NCBI GenBank assembly: GCA_964492425.1
Contig: CAZBKB010000004.1
Coordinates: 1 to 64,000 of the forward strand
Direction: 5' to 3'
DNA length: 64,000 bases
DNA from: LBZV01 sp000993855
GTDB lineage: Bacteria; Patescibacteriota; Microgenomatia; Curtissbacterales; GWA2-41-24
Shown here: piece by piece, positions 60,363-64,000 of the stretch
How the letters are laid out: every line of letters begins with the position of its first letter
Position numbering within the stretch: position 1 is the stretch's first letter
Notes under the pieces: generated by a model
Seen by the model: the letters and a program-made list of their open reading frames with translations, nothing else
Databases searched by the model: none
What the model was told of the DNA's origin: nothing
Position numbers and translations under genes: made by a program

Positions 60363-60932
60363 TTAAAGACCAAGTTCTTCAGCGTGATTTTGCATAGCTG
60401 ACAAAGTCAGGGCCATAAATTCTTCCAGTGGAATCGAAAGTTCCTCCTCGCAGGTTTTGATTTGATCACGGTTGGCTCCGGCAGCAAAGGATTTATCTTT
60501 GAATTTACGAAGGACTGATTCAGTGGTTACTGACTTTAATTTTTTTTCTGGTTGAACAAGAGCGCAGGCAACTATCAGTCCAGTCAGCTCGTCTACTGCA
60601 TAAATGGATTTGGCAATTAAAGTATTTCTTGGCGCTTTATCGCAATGGCCACAGATAGCGTTAATGATGATTTGATCCGCGTTTAGCTCTTTTAATAATT
60701 TAGTCGTCTCTTCGGTGTGAAGCTCGAGTGATTTATTGGTTTTTTCGTAATCGGCATCATGCAGCAAACCTACAATTTCCCAATCTTCTTTGGTTAATTC
60801 CGTAGATTTGTTTTTTGATTTGAAGTAATCATATAGCGCTGCCATTGCAAAACCACATGCCTTGCCATGTTTTACCATCTGTGGGGAGTTTTTCAACTCT
60901 TCGAGGATTCTTAGCGCATTACCTTTGGTCAT
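60363..60932 (-). CDS. HD-domain hydrolase
   Basis: This 189-residue protein has an HD domain with LLHDADYEKTNKSLELHTEE, NAICGHCDKAPRN and AVDELTGLIVACAL. The HD pair, the later His residues and the DE/TGLI segment are typical of the small HD superfamily of predicted phosphohydrolases found beside tRNA synthetase genes. Substrate is unknown. Its start overlaps the lysS stop (ATGA), so it is translated from the lysS message. Its stop codon lies immediately outside the inverted repeat of the IVS cassette. Confidence 0.75.
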   Translation of the reverse strand: MTKGNALRILEELKNSPQMVKHGKACGFAMAALYDYFKSKNKSTELTKEDWEIVGLLHDADYEKTNKSLELHTEETTKLLKELNADQIIINAICGHCDKAPRNTLIAKSIYAVDELTGLIVACALVQPEKKLKSVTTESVLRKFKDKSFAAGANRDQIKTCEEELSIPLEEFMALTLSAMQNHAEELGL

Positions 60933-62374
60933 TTATCTTGCGGTTTGACCGTCGGGAAAAATACTGTTTCACGGATGGGTTTATCAACTAAAACTGCAAA
61001 AAATCTTTGGGACATGCCAAAGCCGACAGCAGGGGGCATTCCATATTCCAATGCCTCAATAAAATCTTTATCATACATTTGGGCTTCCTGGTCACCTGCT
61101 TTTCTTAGTTCTTGCTGTTCTTTGAACCTCTCTTGTTGATCCTGGGGATTATTCAGCTCGGACCAACCATTTCCGACTTCGGTTCCAGCAGCCAGAACTT
61201 GAACTCGTTGTACTTTCTGGGGGTTTTTGTCATCTCTTTTGGCAAGCGGGGACACCGCAACTGGATGATTTAAAAGAAGAGAAGGTTGAATAATTTTTGG
61301 GCGAATTGTTTTTTTATAAATAAGATCGATTAACCTTCCTTCGCCTAGATTTTTGCCTGGTTTTGCGCCAATTTTTTCTGCAATAATATACAACTCTTCT
61401 TTTTTAGGATTTTTGGAAAGATCAATACCAGTCTCATCTTTAAAAGCATGAAAATAGTCTACTTGTTGCCACTTTCTGCTCCAATCTATATCTTTTTTTC
61501 CGTGTCTAGATTTTTCGGAGCCTAAAGTTTCTTTTACAATAAAGCGGTAATACTTTTCGATAAAGCTTATCAGCTCCTGATAATCTGCATAGGCCCAGTA
61601 AAATTCCATTTGCAGATAATCCTGCAAATGTTCGGCATCGATACCTTCATTCCTAAAGATTTTGCCAATCTCGAAAATTTTTTCAAAACCTCCTACGAGA
61701 AGCCTTTTTTGGTAAAGCTCGAGTGATATTCGAAGATAAAAATCGCGGTTTTGGGCATTGTGATGGGTAATAAAAGGTTTGGCATCGGCACCTCCGGGAA
61801 TTGCCTCAAGTGCTGGTGTCTCCACTTCCAAAAAATTATTATCAATTAAAAAATTTCTGGCAGCATTCCAAAATTTAGTTTTTTTGACAAACAAATCTAT
61901 AGCTTGGGGATTTGTTATTAAATCGAGATATCTTTTTCTTAGGCGGGTTTCGACATCTTTTAGCCCATAGAAAGAGGAGGGGATTGGACGGATGGATTTC
62001 GTAAGCAGTTTGAAACCATCTACAAAGATTGTGATTTGGCCGGCCTGGGTCTTTTTGACCTCACCAGAAACTTGGATGAAGTCGCCTATGTCAAGAAGGG
62101 TTAATAGTTCGTTGTTGATATCCGAAAGTTTATCTTTGGAGAAGAAAAGCTGGATCTTGCCAGATTCGTCAGCAAGGTCTGCAAAAGTTGAACCGCCGTG
62201 ACCTCGAAGACCAACAAGCCGACCGGCCGTTTGCACATTTTTGCCGTGGGATTTTAGACATTCCCCTACCGTTTGTTTTTTCGTTACTTTTGCAGGGAAC
62301 GGATCAATTTTTAGCTTTTGGATTTTTGCCAGTTTTTCGAGGCGAATTTTCCTCAGGTTGTCTATAGGCTCCAT
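60929..62374 (-). CDS. lysS: Lysyl-tRNA synthetase, class II
   Basis: This 481-residue enzyme has an N-terminal OB anticodon domain (VQTAGRLVGLRGHGGSTFADL). The class II core follows, with FLEVETPALEAIPGGADAKPF, motif 2 FEIGKIFRNEGIDAEHLQ and motif 3 MPPAVGFGMSQRFFAVLVD. Motif 3 differs from the common GLGIGIDR form. AGTEVGNGWSELNNP is the lysine-binding region. The product charges tRNA-Lys. Its promoter predicts an mRNA that starts at the ATG. It is followed by the HD gene with a 4-base overlap. Confidence 0.93.
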   Translation of the reverse strand: MEPIDNLRKIRLEKLAKIQKLKIDPFPAKVTKKQTVGECLKSHGKNVQTAGRLVGLRGHGGSTFADLADESGKIQLFFSKDKLSDINNELLTLLDIGDFIQVSGEVKKTQAGQITIFVDGFKLLTKSIRPIPSSFYGLKDVETRLRKRYLDLITNPQAIDLFVKKTKFWNAARNFLIDNNFLEVETPALEAIPGGADAKPFITHHNAQNRDFYLRISLELYQKRLLVGGFEKIFEIGKIFRNEGIDAEHLQDYLQMEFYWAYADYQELISFIEKYYRFIVKETLGSEKSRHGKKDIDWSRKWQQVDYFHAFKDETGIDLSKNPKKEELYIIAEKIGAKPGKNLGEGRLIDLIYKKTIRPKIIQPSLLLNHPVAVSPLAKRDDKNPQKVQRVQVLAAGTEVGNGWSELNNPQDQQERFKEQQELRKAGDQEAQMYDKDFIEALEYGMPPAVGFGMSQRFFAVLVDKPIRETVFFPTVKPQDK

Positions 62375-62381
62375 GGCCTAC

Positions 62382-62410
62382 AGTATACGAAAGAGAATGC
62401 AGTTTGGCAA
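62382..62410 (-). promoter_or_regulatory. Leaderless promoter of lysS
   Basis: TTGCCA (62410-62405) and TATACT (62387-62382) are separated by 17 bases on the minus strand. The -10 box ends 7 bases before the lysS ATG at 62374, so the transcript should start at or beside the start codon. Confidence 0.6.
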
Positions 62411-62411
62411 T

Positions 62412-63848
62412 TTATTGTTGGGCAGTTGTGCTTTCCAAATAAGTCCTATGACGAGGACCTGTTCTGTTAATTTTTTCGTCTAAGTCTGGAAATGATATAT
62501 TTCCATTAAAGGGTTCCAATGGGCCTGCGAATTTTTTACCACCTTGTTCTGACCTTAACGACATAACAAAGTCCCATTGCTGTTTAGGATTTGTGGGGGA
62601 ACTTACAAGATGCCTTAAATACTTTTTTCTGCCTTCTGAATTTAGTGCTTGTGCGTACTGTCGTTGATGAAAAAATCCTGCTCCGTAAGCCATTAAATAT
62701 GTAGATTTTGTAACATCTTTTGTCCTGCTGGCAATTTGCCTTCGAATTTCATCTTCTGGTTCTGCTGGGCAGTATTGATGCATGTATTCGACCATTTGTT
62801 CGTCTGTGGCACCGTTTTCATTAACTAAAATGTGGATATTGTTGTATACCATTTGTCTTAATCCTTCTTGCTCTATCTCTATTTCAGTTTCTAAATCCAA
62901 GTGCCCTCGCACCGCTTCAGAGAAATGGTGGATGGAATTTGCCATGCCTTCCGATGTAACCTGGCCGGGGTCATGAACAGATGTTAAACCAATTGCCGGA
63001 AACAACTCGCCCTTCCTTATTCCTTGAAGCCAACCAAACATTTGATAGAAATGCCAAAATTCATGCCTAACCATTGCCTTGATTTTACCTTGAGTTCTTT
63101 TGTAGTCATGGTTTTTGTGAGCGTTATACTTTAGTTCAAAACTATTGACATTACCGGACGCCCATTGAATCCAGTAGTCATCAACTTTTACAACCGAAAT
63201 TTTAACCGGATGATCAAATTTTAAACCCACAGTATCAGCTAAATCTTGTAAATATTGCTTAGACTCAACTCGAATTAAATCTCCAACTTGATCTTCGTCA
63301 ACTTTTGTCTCATCTCGATATCTTTCGATCTCTTGCCTGGTATAAGAAATCCCTTTATCACTATATAAGATTCTAACTATCTCTCTTTGAGCATCAAGAT
63401 CAGCACTGCTAATCATCTCAGGAGTCAAACCCATTGTTAATTCCACAAAATCGTGATTGTCAAATACTGCACCCATTCTTGCTTGTTGGAAGGTATCATG
63501 TGCGATCAGCTTACTTTTAAGAAATGCGTATTGTGTCTTCGCGTTTCTAGAAAATGGAGTGCCAACTTCTTCAAGAGATTTTCTTCCTTCTAGTATTCTG
63601 CTTAGAATAACTTCTCTTTCTACTCTATCTGCTCTACTGTGAAGTATGCTTGCGTAGGCTTGGTCGGTCTCATCTTCAGGCAGTAAATCAAAATCCAAGA
63701 TACCTTCTTTGGGGCCAGAAACATTCGAGGCCGCTCTCAAGCTTATTGTTAAAGTGTCAGAAAGCTCAAAAATTCTGCGCGTGGAGTTATCTCTCCCCAA
63801 GGAAGATCTATCAAATAATCTACCCAGTTGTCTATCAGGCATTGCCAT
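62412..63848 (-). CDS. Putative cytoplasmic zinc metalloprotease (gluzincin-like)
   Basis: This 478-residue protein has no signal peptide or membrane helix. The middle carries MVRHEFWHFYQMF, an HExxH zinc motif (HEFWH), and about 40 residues later TSEGMANSIHHFSE, whose Glu could be the third ligand as in gluzincins. The N-terminal 150 residues are charged and helical, and the C-terminal third is helical too. I do not recognise a named family. ATG at 63848 is preceded by AAAGGA at 9 bases and by a good promoter, so it starts a transcript. It ends 37 bases before lysS. Confidence 0.6.
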   Translation of the reverse strand: MAMPDRQLGRLFDRSSLGRDNSTRRIFELSDTLTISLRAASNVSGPKEGILDFDLLPEDETDQAYASILHSRADRVEREVILSRILEGRKSLEEVGTPFSRNAKTQYAFLKSKLIAHDTFQQARMGAVFDNHDFVELTMGLTPEMISSADLDAQREIVRILYSDKGISYTRQEIERYRDETKVDEDQVGDLIRVESKQYLQDLADTVGLKFDHPVKISVVKVDDYWIQWASGNVNSFELKYNAHKNHDYKRTQGKIKAMVRHEFWHFYQMFGWLQGIRKGELFPAIGLTSVHDPGQVTSEGMANSIHHFSEAVRGHLDLETEIEIEQEGLRQMVYNNIHILVNENGATDEQMVEYMHQYCPAEPEDEIRRQIASRTKDVTKSTYLMAYGAGFFHQRQYAQALNSEGRKKYLRHLVSSPTNPKQQWDFVMSLRSEQGGKKFAGPLEPFNGNISFPDLDEKINRTGPRHRTYLESTTAQQ

Positions 63849-63884
63849 TTATAATGGTCCTTTGTTTAACTTCAAAGAGTGAGT

Positions 63885-63913
63885 ATTGTAACTTTTTATA
63901 TTAGTTCTTTCAA
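63885..63913 (-). promoter_or_regulatory. Promoter of the metalloprotease gene
   Basis: TTGAAA (63913-63908) and TACAAT (63890-63885) are exactly 17 bases apart on the minus strand, each one base off consensus. The leader is about 30 bases and contains AAAGGA. The -35 box lies in the end of the upstream partial gene. Confidence 0.65.
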
Positions 63914-64000
63914 GTTTTCGGAGAATCTTTCAAAAATATTCAAGGAAGCATAACGTTCGGTGAACTTTTTGGCATCTTCGTAAGTGCCAACTGCAAGAAT
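63896..64000 (-). CDS. C-terminal end of an unidentified protein (partial)
   Basis: A minus-strand frame enters at the right window edge, gives 34 residues (ILAVGTYEDAKKFTERYASL and then NIFERFSENLKELI) and stops at TAA. The amphipathic helical end could belong to a GT4-type glycosyltransferase, but the fragment is too short to decide. It precedes the promoter of the metalloprotease gene, which overlaps its last codons. Confidence 0.45.
   Translation of the reverse strand: MLAVGTYEDAKKFTERYASLNIFERFSENLKELI

Noticed and set aside
1..64000. tRNA, rRNA, CRISPR, transposase or prophage genes
   Set aside because: None was recognised on either strand; intergenic space is very limited and no cloverleaf-like sequence stood out by eye.

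Overview
The window looks like a piece of a Candidate Phyla Radiation (Patescibacteria) genome, most likely a Microgenomates-type lineage. This is inferred from the AT-rich sequence, tightly packed and overlapping genes, very short leaders, a half-length TsaB, a free-standing four-helix-bundle (IVS) protein and a dense set of membrane glycosyltransferases. No marker gene fixes the taxon. A standard RF2 (prfB) and TGA-terminated genes indicate that UGA is a stop codon, which argues against the code-25 Gracilibacteria and Absconditabacteria. No rRNA, tRNA, CRISPR array, transposase or phage gene was seen.

Region 1-39.8 kb, almost all on the minus strand, is a surface-glycan locus. It holds GT2 and GT4 glycosyltransferases, polyprenyl-phosphate hexose synthases (DPM-like, one fused to a GtrA flippase domain), and about a dozen multi-spanning GT-C proteins (two YfhO, two PTPS-related, several GT39-like, an MptA/B-like one, tandem paralogues and a truncated PIG-V). 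It also has a Wzx-type flippase, a methyltransferase and a membrane-anchored deacetylase-like protein. Precursor supply is encoded at 18.6-20.9 kb (a WecC-type dehydrogenase and an epimerase) and at 33.4-39.8 kb (gmd, rmd-like, ugd and rmlDCBA). The implied donors are GDP-D-rhamnose, UDP-glucuronate and dTDP-L-rhamnose. A lone pyrB and a cyclophilin are embedded in the cluster.

Region 39.8-43.7 kb is a secretion locus. It contains a TasA/camelysin-like exported protein with a very strong ribosome binding site, a SipW-type signal peptidase fused to its own TasA-like signal plus a lamin-tail domain, and a secreted RTX-repeat protein. A potential pseudoknot lies between the first two genes.

Region 43.7-64 kb is mostly housekeeping. 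It has a galE-like epimerase and an 11-codon relic of a second one; tsaB, tsaC and tsaE for t6A; a VanZ-like protein; a surface protein; ftsE, ftsX and a circularly permuted M23 peptidase; prfB, uppP, secA, a 50-residue basic ORF, serS, two HD phosphohydrolases, lysS and a putative gluzincin. Between the two HD genes lies the IVS gene, bounded by 25-33 bp inverted repeats, which looks like a very small mobile cassette.

Several transcription units seem to begin with leaderless or nearly leaderless mRNAs (GT2 at 18570, rmlA, the surface protein at 47329, prfB, lysS). Some genes inside operons instead carry strong Shine-Dalgarno sites.
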